64,000 bases of DNA from Ulota crispa (GCA_963920765.1 OY987245.1:5596727-5660726), one strand, 5' to 3'. Positions 1-11,532 are shown, counted from the stretch's first letter. The notes: a model not told the origin generated them from the sequence alone. Program-made: numbers and translations.

Positions 1-69
1 CAAGCTGTGTCAATCTGGTGCTTGACGTTTAATTGTGATGAGCAAGTTTTGAGAAGAACGCAAGATCCT

Positions 70-2028
70 ATGGAGGAGGACGCACTCGCCGCTTTCGCCG
101 ACTTGTTGGCGGACGATGCCGATACAGTGCAGGCACGCATTTTCTTTTACTTTTCCGTGACCTCTTTTCCTTCTCCTGGATTTTGCCGCTCTTGATTGAT
201 CGCTTTCTAGGCAAGAGTTAGTGCATCTCGTGTTTGCCGATGTGATGGCCACGACAAGAAGAGAACGCAATTTTTTGTAAAGATTTTTGATACGACTCGG
301 ATGAAATCAATAAATCTATACTGTTTTGTGTTTGCGTAGCGACCTGGTGGTTTACAAGAATTCGACGACTACGTGCAATTATACGAGTACAGCAATGGAT
401 TTGCCGATTTCTCGATATGGGATGGCCAGATTGAAAGCGAGCATACAGTACCGGTCGGCGAGCAATTTTCGTCACTTCCGGTGAAGGATCAAAGCAGAAG
501 CTCCTCGGAGTCGCCCGAGCACTTGGCAGATGATTCTGCAGACGTCTTTGCTTCCTTTGTTGGCGAAATCTGTGCGTTTTGTTTGGAGAGTCGGGTACAG
601 ACCCGGTGCCGTAAGTGCACGTCTGTGTACTATTGCTCCACGGAACATCAAGCCGCACATTCGCTTATTCACGAGGTTTCTTGTGGGAGTAGTACAACTG
701 CCTCGACTGGTTTCCAAGGCCTTGCTCCACAGGTGGGATCTTGTAAGAACCAAATGAACTTGTCTTGTTCAAGAAGAATTAGGGTTTGATTTTTACAAGC
801 ATACTCCAAATCGGCAGTTTTGGGTGTATCATTAACTGGCATGAACAAAGTGAACTTCGAGACTATGTCTAGGCAATGAAAGTATGCAATCTTGTGAATT
901 TCTCAGCTGGTAGTGAGGTAGAAAAAGGAGATATGTAGCCTTCTGCAAAGATTTTTATCCTCCTAGTTTGCCAAAAAATGTGTTTCTGTGCTACTCCGGC
1001 TCACCTGCGTGAGTGGCCCTGGCAGGACCTTGCCCCTGCCGACTCGGAGTTGCGGCCTGAGATGCTTGAGCTTCTGAACGTGTTCCAAGCCGTGTACGAA
1101 CAAAAATCTGACCCAGGCCACACCTGCAGTTTGCTTCAGAAGTGCATATCCATGTGTGAAAGAATCATGCATCAGCATTACCGGATTCCGCAGGTGGTGG
1201 CCATGCACGAGCAGGCCACGACGTTGTTGCAGGTGTTCCAGAACCGAGAAGAAGAAGCCGAAAGTCCATTTACTGCATCTCCAAATGAGAACAGCGATTC
1301 TTCCGCACAGATGTCCGTTCGAGACTTTCTCAAAGCAGATGTGAAGGAAGCGCTAAGTAGAGTCGATGCAGAAGAAAATGATCTCGTAAAGGTTCTTCCC
1401 CTCTCAAATCTGGTCGTCTTTGTGACGTATGTAGATGAGATTAGGGTTTCGGATTTAAGGTGCTTGCAGGGTCACACAAAGCTGGAAAAACTGACTTCCA
1501 GGCCATTTCTGTCTCTCTTCAATTAACAAACTCCGATATTACCTTGCGAGTCCATCTCCAAAGCCTCTCTGGTCCGGGCAGGAGTTTTATTCAATTTAAA
1601 CCTTAGAAATATTCATATAAACTTTGAAACTGTGTGTGCAGGATTCTGATGGAGGTGAAGAGGTGAACGGCATGTACTGCCGTGAAGGCATTTGCTATTG
1701 CAAGACACACATCGATCGAGAGCGATGCGAACAATGTAACGTGGACTACCGCCTCCTCAACCAGCTCCATCGTGAAAACACCGACGAAGTCGATTTCGCC
1801 ATTCGAAAGGAGCAGGATCGTCTAGAATCTCTGGAGCTTCAACACAAGATCGTTCCACCTCATCCCGACCCTGCAATCGAAGAGGCTGCTGCGCCTTTAC
1901 CGACTCTAGTGCACGATGCGGAAGATTTTCAGTCCATAGCAAAGGATCTCAATGCGGAGTTGGATCGCGCGAGAGAAAAAGAAGAAGCCGACTTCCTCAA
2001 ATGCTTCGCTTCCTTCCAAATCTCTTAA
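70..2028 (+). CDS. MYND-type zinc-finger protein, 4 exons, 421 aa
   Basis: Exons 70-126, 340-742, 967-1385 and 1642-2028 join in frame with GT-AG introns (phases 0, 1, 0) to give 421 residues ending in TAA. An MYND finger lies at about residues 97-134: Cys97, Cys100, Cys109, Cys112, Cys118, His122, His130, Cys134, so His replaces the usual sixth Cys. The acidic, Ser-rich region before it looks disordered. The C-terminal part has a second Cys/His cluster (Cys306, Cys311, Cys313, His316, Cys322, Cys325), probably another zinc site, then a charged, helix-prone tail rich in Glu and Lys. MYND fingers usually bind proline-rich partner peptides; no SET or other catalytic domain is visible, so an adaptor role is an inference. 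The start is the first ATG in the open frame and begins with an acidic segment. The family beyond MYND is not recognised. Confidence 0.8.
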
Positions 2029-2054
2029 TAAAGCAAGCAAGCAAGCAAGCATCA
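2027..2054 (+). repeat. AATAAA and (AAGC)n run in 3' UTR of the MYND gene
   Basis: AATAAA overlaps the stop codon of the MYND gene and is followed by five tandem AAGC units. AATAAA is a plant polyadenylation-type motif, but its position directly at the stop makes it doubtful as the signal actually used. Confidence 0.5.
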
Positions 2055-2476
2055 TCTGTAGAATATTCACACTGTAGGGCTGAGAATTTGTAGCATTCCT
2101 CTTTTCTTCCTTTCCCGTTAGAAGCTTTGACCCCGAATTTTGTACTCAGAAATAGATGCCGAGTATATGCAACCTCTGAACTTGGTTGCCGGCGCTTGTC
2201 TCGGTTTCGCAATGTATACAATTCCTGAATTACATACCGTTTGTTGCGATGGACATGTTGATTGAATGTCTGAAATCGAAGGCCGTGTGTTTGAAAAACG
2301 TAAGTTAAATGCTTTTGAGGCTACGTCCGGCAGTGCAAGTATTGGAAACCCTAACAGAAATGGGTTGCATGGCATTGGTGAGAGATTCCCGAGGCTCAAG
2401 ACGCATTTCTCACCATCATTGTCTCGACTCCCGCTCGTCGAGAGCGTCGACCTTTCAAGCGGCAGAGTAGTCAATC

Positions 2477-5400
2477 ATGGCTACGGCTTTGTCGTCCCTT
2501 GCTCCGTTCTATTCCGCTCGGTTTTCCTCTGCTAGTCCCGCTATGGGGCAGCAACCTCCATCTCCGCATCGCAATGGACTGGCGCTCATGCCCGCGTTTG
2601 CCGTTTTCACCACCAGTTTGAGTACGTCTTGCTTTTTCTCGCTCTAAGTTGCTGTGGCTCGGATTGCTTCTCTTGTGCGTTGCGGCTATGTCGCTTTTGG
2701 GTTTCAGGGTTTCAGAGTTTCAGGGTTTTAGGGTTTTAGGGTTTTAGGGTTTCAGTTTAGGGTTTGAACCAATTTGGCATTGCTATGGGGCGTGTCCGCA
2801 GATGGGCGGCTCTCCATTACGGTTGCTCATCAGAGTCACGGCCGGACAATTAGGAACAACAGCCGCATGTTCCCCATTTTCTCTCAGAAGCAGGACGGCG
2901 AATACTCCCGAGCGCAACTGTCGACGAAATCCGGGACCCGGAGTTTCGTTGGCGGACTTCTCGAGAAAGCGATTGTAGTCTTTGTGAGGTCTCAGGTATT
3001 GTGATTTCACGTGCTTTTCAACAGTTGCTTGTACAAATTCTCAATCAGACTCACTCCACTTGGATTCCTTGGAATTTCTGGACAATCCGTTGCTTTCAAA
3101 CCTCTCTTTTATCGTCCCACTCGAGGTCTCAGCTATGAAGAGTGATTTGAGAATGTTGGCAGTTGGATGAAATCGGGGACTTGAGTGTGGCCGTGGGCGG
3201 CAGCTCTTGGGAGCTTTTGGGAGGCAATATGAAGAGAATTCAAGTAAATGCCACAAAAGCAACTTACAAGGTACCATTCTACTCTTGAGTAGTTCACCTT
3301 TTTCTTTATATATTCGTTGAAAGAGCTCCTTATGATTTGTTTACTTGGGTTATGTCAAATAAGCGGGGGTTTTCCTGATTTTCAGGGTATTGTTATCAGC
3401 GAAGTGGGCTTAGCAGCACAGGATGTACGAGGCCAAATTGGGAAGAAAAGGTAGCACCGCAGCACGAGCATTCCTACAAATTCTGGATAACAAAACACCT
3501 TTGAATGCAACGTCTCTACATTGAAGGACTTCTCTTTGTAGATTTACACACATTGTTGAACTCACGTGGTGGTGCTTTCATTTCTTTGGTTAAGAGTTTG
3601 TGTGGTTGGGTTTAAGTGTCATAACCACTTTAATTTCGTTTGAGATTGTGGTTTTTTTGAAACTGTTAAACCCTAAACCCTAACAGGATCCAGAAGCTCA
3701 AACTACGCCTCACGTTTGTTTAGGTCGTATGCTGATTTTTCTTTTGTCCAGTTTTGTTTATTTATTGACAAACACATGCAATGCTCTCCTCTGATTTTAG
3801 TGATGTAAAATTGGCCCCATCTGAAGGTTTGATTTAGTCTTTTTTTTAAGTTCGAGATTCTTTTGGTGTTTGAGGGATTAATTGTGCAAGGTGTGTATGA
3901 CGGCAGGTTTTTTGAACAGCCCTTCCGTGTAAATGCTAACATTCGGATCCGGGAGCAAGACTTCAACTCCAGGTACGTTTATTTCATCATACTTTCTTAT
4001 ACCTACTCTTAAAACTCAAATCATTACCGGCTCCTGTCAAAGCCTGCCAACGTGACACACTTCCATTGGATCCCGGAACATTGCTTATCAAAGTATTTGC
4101 ATATAAACAAATGAATATGCAACTAGTATATCACTGACACAGAACTGAAGTTTGGATGGCAAGGTAATGCGTTTTTTTTCATGCCGGTCATTGCCCGTGA
4201 CCCATTGTGCTTGACCCTGCCTAGCTTGCTGGCTTTACGTGGTCTCTTGCACATGCTGCGCACAGCCCAATAATTGGCTTTAGAGAACCCATTACCCAAT
4301 GCATAACCCGGTTCTTGTCTTGCTTAAGGCTTACCAACGTGGCTCACTCCTATTGGATCCTAGGACATTGATTTAGAATTGATTGGTGCATATTAACAAA
4401 TATACAACATAATGATGAATGATTGTGACAACACAACATCACAATAAACAGCAGACACAACTAACCTCAAGCTAGGGTTTGGATGACATGTGAAGTAATA
4501 TATTTCTTGGCGTTGGTCATTGCTTGTGCTTGTGATCCATTGTGCTTGCCCCTACCTAGCTTCTATGCTTTGCAAGACCTAGCTTGCTTGTTTTGCAAGG
4601 TTTCTTGCACAATAGTTCATGGCCTTATAACCGGGCTCTAGAATTCTTGCACAATAGTTCATGGCCTAATAAGCGGCTCTAGAAAACCGATTACACTAAA
4701 CATAACTCGGACTTGTTTGGCCTTTGCCAACATGGCAAACTCCCATTGAATCCCAAGATATTGGTTTAGAATTGGTAATCAAGCTATTGCATAGAAGCTA
4801 ATATGCAAAACGACACTACATTGAAAGGAGATTGGGAGAACACAATGTCAACAAAATATCTCACCAACACAACTAATCATGAACTAGGGTTGAACGGCAA
4901 GAAACATGTTATTATGTGAGGTAATGCGTTTCCTGGCGCGGCTCACAACCCATTGCGCTTGCTTGACCCCAGCCAGCTTGCAAGCTTTGAGTGTGTAGTC
5001 TCTCGCACGTTGGTTCACAGCCAATAACCGGCTCCAGGATACCCATTCCCATCACCTAATACAGTGGTGCTCGGATAAGGTCAACCTTTGTAAGAGAAAC
5101 GATTGGATAGTGTCAAGTTCCCTACTCTCTTTTTTGTATTTTAGGTTAGTTGAATGGAGTGTTTCTTTAAAGCCAATGCTTGAATATGATCAATAATTTT
5201 TTCTCTCCCAAAGCATTGACCTTATCCAAGCACCACTGTACACAACATTCATGCAAAAAAAAGCAAGAGTTTTTGCTTCATTTCATCTGAATCAGGATCA
5301 GTTTATGTAACTTGCAATGGTTGGTTGTGCAGTCTGTCAAGTCCGCTACTGTCGAGCTCCTTCAAGGATATCCTGCCGAGGAACTCTGAGCCGCTTCGAG

Positions 5401-5666
5401 TGCAGTACGACAACGGCAACCTGCGATTCTCGAGGGCAGACAAGCAGGCTGGCATGTATGGTCACGTGCAGTATCCGGTGGTGCTGAGAGTGGGCCTGGA
5501 GAAGGGCGGTGAAGTGATCTCCGTGGAATCCTCCAACACTCCGGGCTCTCCTGGCTCTCTCAAAAGAAAAACATTCCAGGTCGGACCAGACGCCAAGATT
5601 TCTGACCTTCTAGTCGGCAATTCCTGGTTGTCGTTCACCGGAGAGTTTCTAGTTCTGCCCTGGTAA
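2477..5666 (+). CDS. Probable plastid-targeted protein of unknown function, 6 exons, 303 aa
   Basis: Exons 2477-2621, 2802-2995, 3163-3270, 3386-3450, 3907-3972 and 5333-5666 join with matching phases (1, 0, 0, 2, 2) and GT-AG borders into one 304-codon frame. The first 50 or so residues are rich in Ser, Ala and Pro with few acidic residues, as in chloroplast transit peptides. The mature part contains the segments VNATKATYKGIVISEVGLAA (end of exon 3 into exon 4), RFFEQPFRVNANIRIREQDF and VQYDNGNLRFSRADK. The last resembles the 'L-R-x-x-R-x-D' strand of plastid lipid-associated (fibrillin) proteins, but the rest does not fit that family well. No membrane helix is obvious. I do not recognise the protein; the well-kept frame over six exons is strong evidence that the gene is real. 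Intron 5 (1360 bp) is expanded by repeats and a small transposon. Confidence 0.72.
2699..2766 (+). repeat. Telomere-like GGGTTT(T)AGGG array in intron 1
   Basis: About eight diverged units of GGGTTTCAG and GGGTTTTAG lie just upstream of exon 2 of the plastid-protein gene. Such interstitial telomere-like motifs (telo-boxes) are common near the 5' ends of plant housekeeping genes. Single copies of AAACCCTAAACCCTA also occur near 3669 and 9883. The TTTTAGGG variant, rather than only TTTAGGG, is visible three times. Confidence 0.6.
4035..5055 (+). repeat. Three diverged tandem repeat units in intron 5
   Basis: Three blocks share the same order of motifs: CAACGTGGCTCACTCC-like at about 4050, 4334 and 4728, a GTAATGCGTTT-like motif at about 4165, 4494 and 4921, and CCATTG(T/C)GCTTG followed by CTAGCTTGC-like motifs. 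The spacing of 280-430 bp indicates a tandem array of unequal, decayed units filling most of the intron. Confidence 0.6.
5060..5240. mobile_element. Mariner-like MITE, 181 bp, in intron 5
   Basis: The ends are an inverted repeat of about 25 bp, TACAGTGGTGC(T)(C/T)GGATAAGG on the left and its near-exact complement on the right (one mismatch). The TACAGTG start with TA at both borders suggests the Tc1/mariner group. There is no coding capacity. It stands a few dozen bases before the last exon of the plastid-protein gene. Confidence 0.7.
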
Positions 5667-7258
5667 CTGAAACTGCCAGGATTACCGAGAAGCTCTTGCT
5701 AATTCTGTGGTTATTCCTTTCTTTTTAGAGTTGTTTTCTTCATTGCTGGAGTTAACAAGTGATTACTTGTTTCTTCTGTAGAGTTTGTATCATACACTGC
5801 AATAGAAGCGCATTTTTTTATGTCACAACAGTAACGATGTGTTTGCTGGGCGAGTTCTGATAACGGCAAATATGTCGATCTGGAGTTTGGAGTTTGTTTG
5901 GGTTTCAGAATCTTCCTTGGAATGAGTTTGTACTCTGTTTAGGACCTTGTCCTGGTTTAGGTAGGGTTTTGAATAGAGCTGTATTAATTAGGCTGAACAT
6001 CCATGCTAGCTCAGGAATTGGGAAACCTAAAATCAACAAAAAAATTTACTGTGCACACGTATTTGTTGTCTTGCTTTTGGGCCAGCATGGGAGTTTGCTC
6101 TTAGTGGAAGTTTGCATTAGTTGGCAGCTAGGGTGTGAACATAGATTTGGTGAATCACATGGGGTTTAGCAGGTGGTTGAGGTCTTGAAGGAGAACTTTG
6201 ACATGAGTTTTGTTTGTTAAAGTATTAGGGAACTTTATGAAGAATAATCTTCAAAGAGCTATAATTCTCAACACACAAATGAAATATTCTATAATTGATT
6301 ATTTTGTTATTGTTTATCCCTTAAATCATGAAACTCCTAGTTAATGTGGTGTGCTACAATGTTTGCCAATATGTGTGTATGTGCACTTTCTTTTCCTTGC
6401 TAGCTGTAGTGGTTTTGTATACTATCCATGAATCTTCTTGAACACTAACTTTTTTATTTGGTTTAAAATGTGTGTTTGCTTCCCTTTTTTGGTGCGTTAA
6501 GCCAATGTATAATTTACTATTGGAAGTATGGCTATCAATGAAGACTAAACTTATAAACTTGCTCCTAGACCAAGACACTTCTAACAATTGTAGAGGTGAG
6601 TGCCAAATGCCCCCTTTTCAATCTATGTTGCTTTGAAAAAGCAAGAAAGTATATATTGTAACAGTAGGATTTGTGAATACCAACTAGTTTAAAAAAAATG
6701 AAAAACAGGTGATCATGGTGATCATCCATAGGACATAAATGCATGTCCACTCTACGCAGACCTTTAACATTTGTTAATCTATGTACAATGGCCCTACAAT
6801 AATGTTGTACAATGATTACCATTGGTACAACTATTCCATTGTAAATCCCATTCGTTTAAACAAGCTTCACCTCAATTCCAGCCCTCTCAGTGTCAATTGA
6901 TTGTTGACACTCTGCTGTGAAAGGCTGAAAATATAGAAATCAATTACAAGTTGGTCTTGTTTGCACAAACTAGTCTGGATCATATACTTGATGAGTTCTT
7001 TTGCACTTGATGAGTTCTTTTGCTAGCAAGCGTCAAATTGTTAATTTGTACAACTTTATTGCAGGTCATAACTGCCGATTTGAAGCTTTTGAACAACAAT
7101 ACATCAAGTCCAGCAGCACATCTCTTTCCAAGGCTTTGCGTCTGAGAGATTAATGCCAGCTTCTTTTGCCCAATTCTGGCCCAGTGCATTGTATTAATGA
7201 ACTCTATTAGTCAGTGCTCCTCAGCAAAGAAGAAAAAAGAAGTCTTTACCGAGCCAAG
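5667..7258. other. Spacer between the plastid-protein gene and the B3 gene
   Basis: This holds the 3' UTR of the upstream gene and the promoter or 5' UTR of the B3 gene. A 17 bp direct repeat (TGATGAGTTCTTTTGC) is visible at about 6990-7023. Small open frames here have no recognisable content. An upstream first exon of the B3 gene could be hidden here but I could not identify one. Confidence 0.4.
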
Positions 7259-9129
7259 ATGCGTGGCCTGATCAGGCGACCTGTGAAGGTGCTTAGCTTG
7301 GCAGAGAAGAGCAGTAGTTGCTGTGAGCAGGATGTGGCTCCACATCAAAAACAGGAAGCCAAAGTTGGGCAAGTGTTCTGCGAGAACAGCCTTTCCGACA
7401 CAAGTTCGTCATTTAAGACGACTCTTCGTAGCTACAGATGTCTTCAAGCTTTGGTAAGAAACGTGCTCAGACCAGTAATTTGCAGAGAGCAGTGGGATAT
7501 TAGGGGGTTTTCAGAGCTTGGAGAAAATTTGAGTTTTTCTCTACGAGTTGTTACTCTCCAAACTGATAGTTTTTGCAGGAGAAACCCAACTTCGTCTCAT
7601 GCATAATCTGGTTTGTTCATGAGAAAATCAAAAAGCTTTTCTGCATTTCAACAGTGCAGAAAAAATTTCCGGAGCTTCCTTGCGTGCAATTTTAGTGAAG
7701 ACAAGAATCCACCATATAAAATAGAAGTTGTAGGGCAGAGAACACTGTCTTTGGTAAAAAAAAACAGATTTTGCTGAGAAAACTCGTTTGGAAAATTTTA
7801 TTCTGTTTGCAAAGTTAGGCTTTCTGAGGTGAGTGTGGTGAACGGAGGAGCATCTGTGACTTGCGTGACTGCGATGTTTTAGGAGCTTCCAGCACCGTTT
7901 GTGAAGGAGTATGGACACAACTTCCAAGCCACTGTTTCCCTGCAAGGCCCCAGTGGTGGTTCCACGGTTGTGCGCCTCACCATCAAGTTGTACCCCCGTC
8001 AAGCCCGAGTATTCTTCGGTCAAGCTGGATGGAGAGCTTTCGTGGCTGAAAACGGTTTTCAGGTGAAACGCATTTGTATTTAAAAAATATTGAAACCTGG
8101 CTAAAAGCTCTAAATGTGTTGCACTTCGACGTTCAGATTTCAGAGTGTTTGCTGTTTGGTGAAGAGCTTTAGTAGATGCATGGCAATGGTTAACCAAATT
8201 TTGGAACCATTGAATCAGGTGGGCCAGCAGCTGCTCTTCTCCCTCGTCTCAATGTCCACTTTCACAGTGCAATTTTCAGAAAATTCCGCATCACCTGCAT
8301 CTGCACCTGCCAAGGTTAAATACCATAGCTCGTTTGTGGAACGACAATGGCACAGCAGTAATATCCCAACATCAAATGCTTCCAGCAGCTGCCATGGTAC
8401 GAGTTTACCAAATTTGCCAGAATTGAGAAGCAAGGAGAAGGATGATGATGTTTCAACACCTGCACATGTGAAGAATGACGTCGTCTACAGTCTTAACACG
8501 TTGTACTTCAAGCAAGACGTGGAGATTTTGTTGCAAAATTATCGGTGCCCCCATTTTGTAACCGTGATCACGAAGTCCAATCTACGTGACTTTAGGTCGT
8601 GCACTCTTGTAAGCTGACAATGAATCTAAACCTAATCTCTGAAACCACATCTTGTCTTCTGTTTGATTGACCCAAACACCCTAAATTTAGACATATTGTC
8701 TCGCAGCTTTTGAGAAGGTCATGTGAAGATTTTCCTTGCACTAGTTTCATTTAAGGTTTTGACTAACAAATCAGTGTGATTTTGGCTTGGTTGTCTTGGG
8801 GTTGATCATGTGGGTGGGTGTTTTTGGTATAGACTGTGCCAGTGGAGTTTCAGAGGAAGTACGGGACATATTTCTCGAAGTTCAACGTGTTTCAAGGACG
8901 GTCTGGCCGGATGATGGAGGTGTGTTTCTCGGGTACCAACAAGTATGAGCGGTTCGCACAAGGCTGGAAAGCCTTCCACAAAGAAAACGGCATCAAGTTG
9001 GGTGATGTGTTGCTCGTCTCTCTTCGTGCACCTGCTTTCTGGTTTGTACAGGTGGTTGATACCAGCCAGTGCCAGTCGGAGGAGCAGGCACCCGGTGACG
9101 AATTCTGCAACATTGGGCACCGCGAATGA
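7259..9129 (+). CDS. B3-domain transcription factor with two B3 domains, 4 exons, about 353 aa
   Basis: Exons 7259-7453, 7883-8062, 8219-8608 and 8833-9129 join with all introns in phase 0. The first B3 domain spans about residues 51-145 (LPAPFVKEYG, then VRLTIKLYPRQARVFFGQAGW and RAFVAENGF, then LLFSLVSMSTFTVQ). The second spans about 237-340 (HFVTVITKSNL, VPVEFQRKYG, GWKAFHKENGIKLGDVLLVS). The linker between them is Ser-rich and low in order. B3 domains bind DNA in the nucleus; two domains in tandem without AP2 or ARF dimerisation parts is the arrangement of the REM-like group. The frame is open upstream of the chosen ATG to 7214 without a Met, so the true start may lie in an unseen 5' exon. 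Residues before about 50 are basic and could serve nuclear import. Confidence 0.85.
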
Positions 9130-9313
9130 CGATACAGTTTTCTTTATCGAGGTTTCTGTTGATTTCGTTTGACTCCTTTTAAGTTGCTCTTTGATTGTTG
9201 CATGAAACTTAGTATGTGGAAGCTGTATAATATACTCTAAGGATGTCGAAGGGATGTGCAAAGTACAAAGTATGCTTTTAGACAGAGTTGTATGTACATT
9301 AAAACTGTCCTAT

Positions 9314-9683
9314 TTAACCCTTGAATGCCTGGCTAGTCACCGTGACTGCCCCTCTACAGTGCCCTACAATGCTCTACAATGATGTGGCAAGTGTCCACCC
9401 ATCGTATTACTGTTTCTAAAAGTTGCAAATGTTGTCCTCATGAAAATTGCAAAAAGAGTACCATGGAACCTAACACTGTGTTTCTAAATCTTCTCAAAAT
9501 TTGGGTAACCTAAAAGTATGAGTGCATTCAATGAGGTTATTTTTTTGCTTTTCACGATGCACCATGTATCTCTGATCACTTCTAAAAAAATCCAGATCAA
9601 AACTGCCTTTTTTCTATCCTACCAAGTATTCTTTTAGTGATCAAAGGACAAAAAAATCATCACCTTTGGCGTTTAAGGGTTAA
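9314..9683. mobile_element. TTAA-flanked non-autonomous element (short subfamily)
   Basis: It begins TTAACCCTTGAATGCC and ends GGCGTTTAAGGGTTAA. Its interior matches the element at 37984-38363 over most of its length (shared GGAACCTAACA-like, ATGAGGTTATTTTTTTGC-like and ACCATGT motifs). No coding capacity. Confidence 0.7.
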
Positions 9684-10064
9684 TATAAGCTTATTACTTA
9701 GCATTACGTCTCATAATCTTCTCAACCCACTTGGCTCTCGAACTCAAAAGTTATGTGAGATTGGATATAGGGCTAAATTGTGGCTTGATGATTTCTCAAG
9801 CAAAGTTCCGAGAAAGCTAACACCCATGCGTTCCTCTTGAGCTGGCTCCTAACACTCCAAACTATGGCATTGCTTTGTCTAAAACCCTAAACCCTATATC
9901 CTAAATTCATTTGGATGTTTGCTATTGTTGTGTGTTTGCTAAACTTGAGGACAGTCAACAAGCAAGTCGTTACAATTTAACCAAAGCTACCCAAACATTC
10001 ACCAAATCCATCTTTACTGAGTCTAAATTCTAAACCCAATCAAGAGCAAGCAAGAAAATGTGCT
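9684..10064. other. AT-rich spacer, no gene seen
   Basis: It contains a telo-box-like AAACCCTAAACCCTA near 9883 and one short open frame without recognisable content. Confidence 0.4.
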
Positions 10065-10330
10065 AGCATCGCCATACCTCGGCACTAAGTCCCGTATAGA
10101 ATTCCTAAAATGCCTCTTGCCCCACCTGCCCCTCCTGCCTGTGCTTCTTCTGCCCCTCGTGCCCCTTCTTCTGCCCAATGTTCTGGAAAAGTAGCTGTGC
10201 CCAGTCCGGGTATCGGAGAAGCAGCTCCAGTGCCGGATATTTTTAAATCCTTGCTTCTGCCCTCGCTCCGACTTCATTGCAGTTGCCGCATTGCCCTAGT
10301 CCCTCCGGCCCGCATCTCACTCGTCGGTTA
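10065..10330 (+). repeat. GC-rich dispersed repeat, Pro/Ala-coding
   Basis: A GC-rich island with runs of CTGCCCCTCCTGCC-like units stands in AT-rich DNA. The part from about 10075 to 10215 matches the complement of about 26130-26275: both have CCTCGGCACT(A/G)AGTCC, then an ATGCCTC(T/C)TGCCCC run, then CCCAGTCCGGGTATCGGAG. The open frame (10110-10331) encodes mostly Pro, Ala and Ser; it is probably not a gene but part of a decayed repeat. Confidence 0.55.
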
Positions 10331-10620
10331 GCCATCTTTGGCCTTACACTGACTTTAATTATGTGTGGCTCACTCTGGTCCACCATACACTGTTATTTGA
10401 GGCTTGTGGCTCATTCTGGTTTAGCCATGCAATATGAACAATAATGTATGGCTACTATTGAGAAATGTATGAGGTTGAAGCCATATATTGTTGTCGGAAG
10501 TATATGGCTCATTCTGTCATAGCCATGTACTTTGGGCAATAGTGTTTGGACACACATCATTTATTTTTAAAGAGTGGCCATACACTATTGTTTATAGTAT
10601 ATGGTACTACTTTGCCTTGC
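10331..10620. repeat. Degenerate array of TATGGCTCATTCTG-type units
   Basis: The motif (T/G)(A/G)TGGCTCA(C/T)TCTG followed by a (T)AGCCATG or CCATACA motif recurs about every 50-110 bp (near 10362, 10406, 10505), with scattered short CCATA(C/T)A and TATGG pieces between. The units are strongly diverged. Confidence 0.4.
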
Positions 10621-10834
10621 TTGTAGTAGAGTCTTCATTTTTTCTTAAACACTTCAACTCCTTCCTTTAGAGGTTAAGGCTTGTAGAGAGATGATTCTTG
10701 TAGCACTTTGTGGATGCTTCTCACCTGTGGTAACTACAAGTACGTGTTTAGAGTATCTAGCATTGCATTCTTAACATCCTAGTAAGGACTACATTTTCTT
10801 ATCAACACTACAATTTATTGTCTTAGAGAATAAA

Positions 10835-11188
10835 GGTTACATAGAGAGTGTTCTTCTAAATACTTATCGAATATTTGTACTCATCTTCTCTTCTTTGAGT
10901 TTAGGGTTACATAGAGAGTGTTCTTCTAAACAATCATATAATGCTTATACTCATCTTCTCTTCTTTTAGGTTAGGGTTACATAGAGAGTATTTTTTTAAA
11001 TACTTAGAGGATGCTTGTACTCCTCTCCTCTTTGAGTTTAGGGTTACATAAAGAGTGTTCTTCTAAATACTTATAGGATGCTTGTACTCATCTTCTCTTC
11101 TTTGAGTTTAGGGTTACATGAAGTGAGTGTTTTTCTAAATGCTTATAGAATGCTTGTACCCATGTTTTCTTCTTTGAGTTTAGGGTTT
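10835..11188 (+). repeat. Five tandem 70 bp repeat units
   Basis: Units start at GGTTACAT near 10835, 10905, 10975, 11042 and 11112. Each carries GAGAGTGTTCTTCTAAA, then CTTGTACTCATCTTCTC and ends with TTTGAGTTTAG. It lies a few hundred bases upstream of the MULE remnant and could belong to its terminal region, though I could not find a matching copy downstream. Confidence 0.75.
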
Positions 11189-11532
11189 AGAGCATTTTAT
11201 TATCAAAGTTTTTGTAAGAATTTCAATCTCTTCCACTTACACTCACTATATTAAAGATTTAGAGTTATGTAATAATTTTCTTTTAAACACTCATAGTGTA
11301 GTTGTTAGGTTTTCTATTTTCAAGGTTTGAGATTTAAAATCCTTCATTCTAGTAGTTTTTGTAAGCACTTCTATCTTTCCTCTTTCCATTTTTCTATCAA
11401 ATATTTAGGGTTGTAATAAGAGTATTCACTTTGAAGCACTTATAATGTGCATATTAGAACACCATATTTTTTGGATTTAGAATTTTTAGCATTTCATTTT
11501 CAAACTTTGAAGTTTTGTTTTAGGGTTTCATC

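Noticed and set aside
2266..2535. 89-codon frame overlapping the start of the plastid-protein gene
   Set aside because: Different frame from the spliced gene, no continuation and no domain.
7628..8197. 189-codon frame on the - strand
   Set aside because: It is antisense to B3 exon 2 and the flanking introns, with no recognisable content.
8806..9261. 151-codon frame on the - strand
   Set aside because: Antisense shadow of the last B3 exon.
10110..10331. Pro/Ala-rich 73-codon frame
   Set aside because: The related copy at 26130-26275 does not keep the frame; it looks like repeat DNA.
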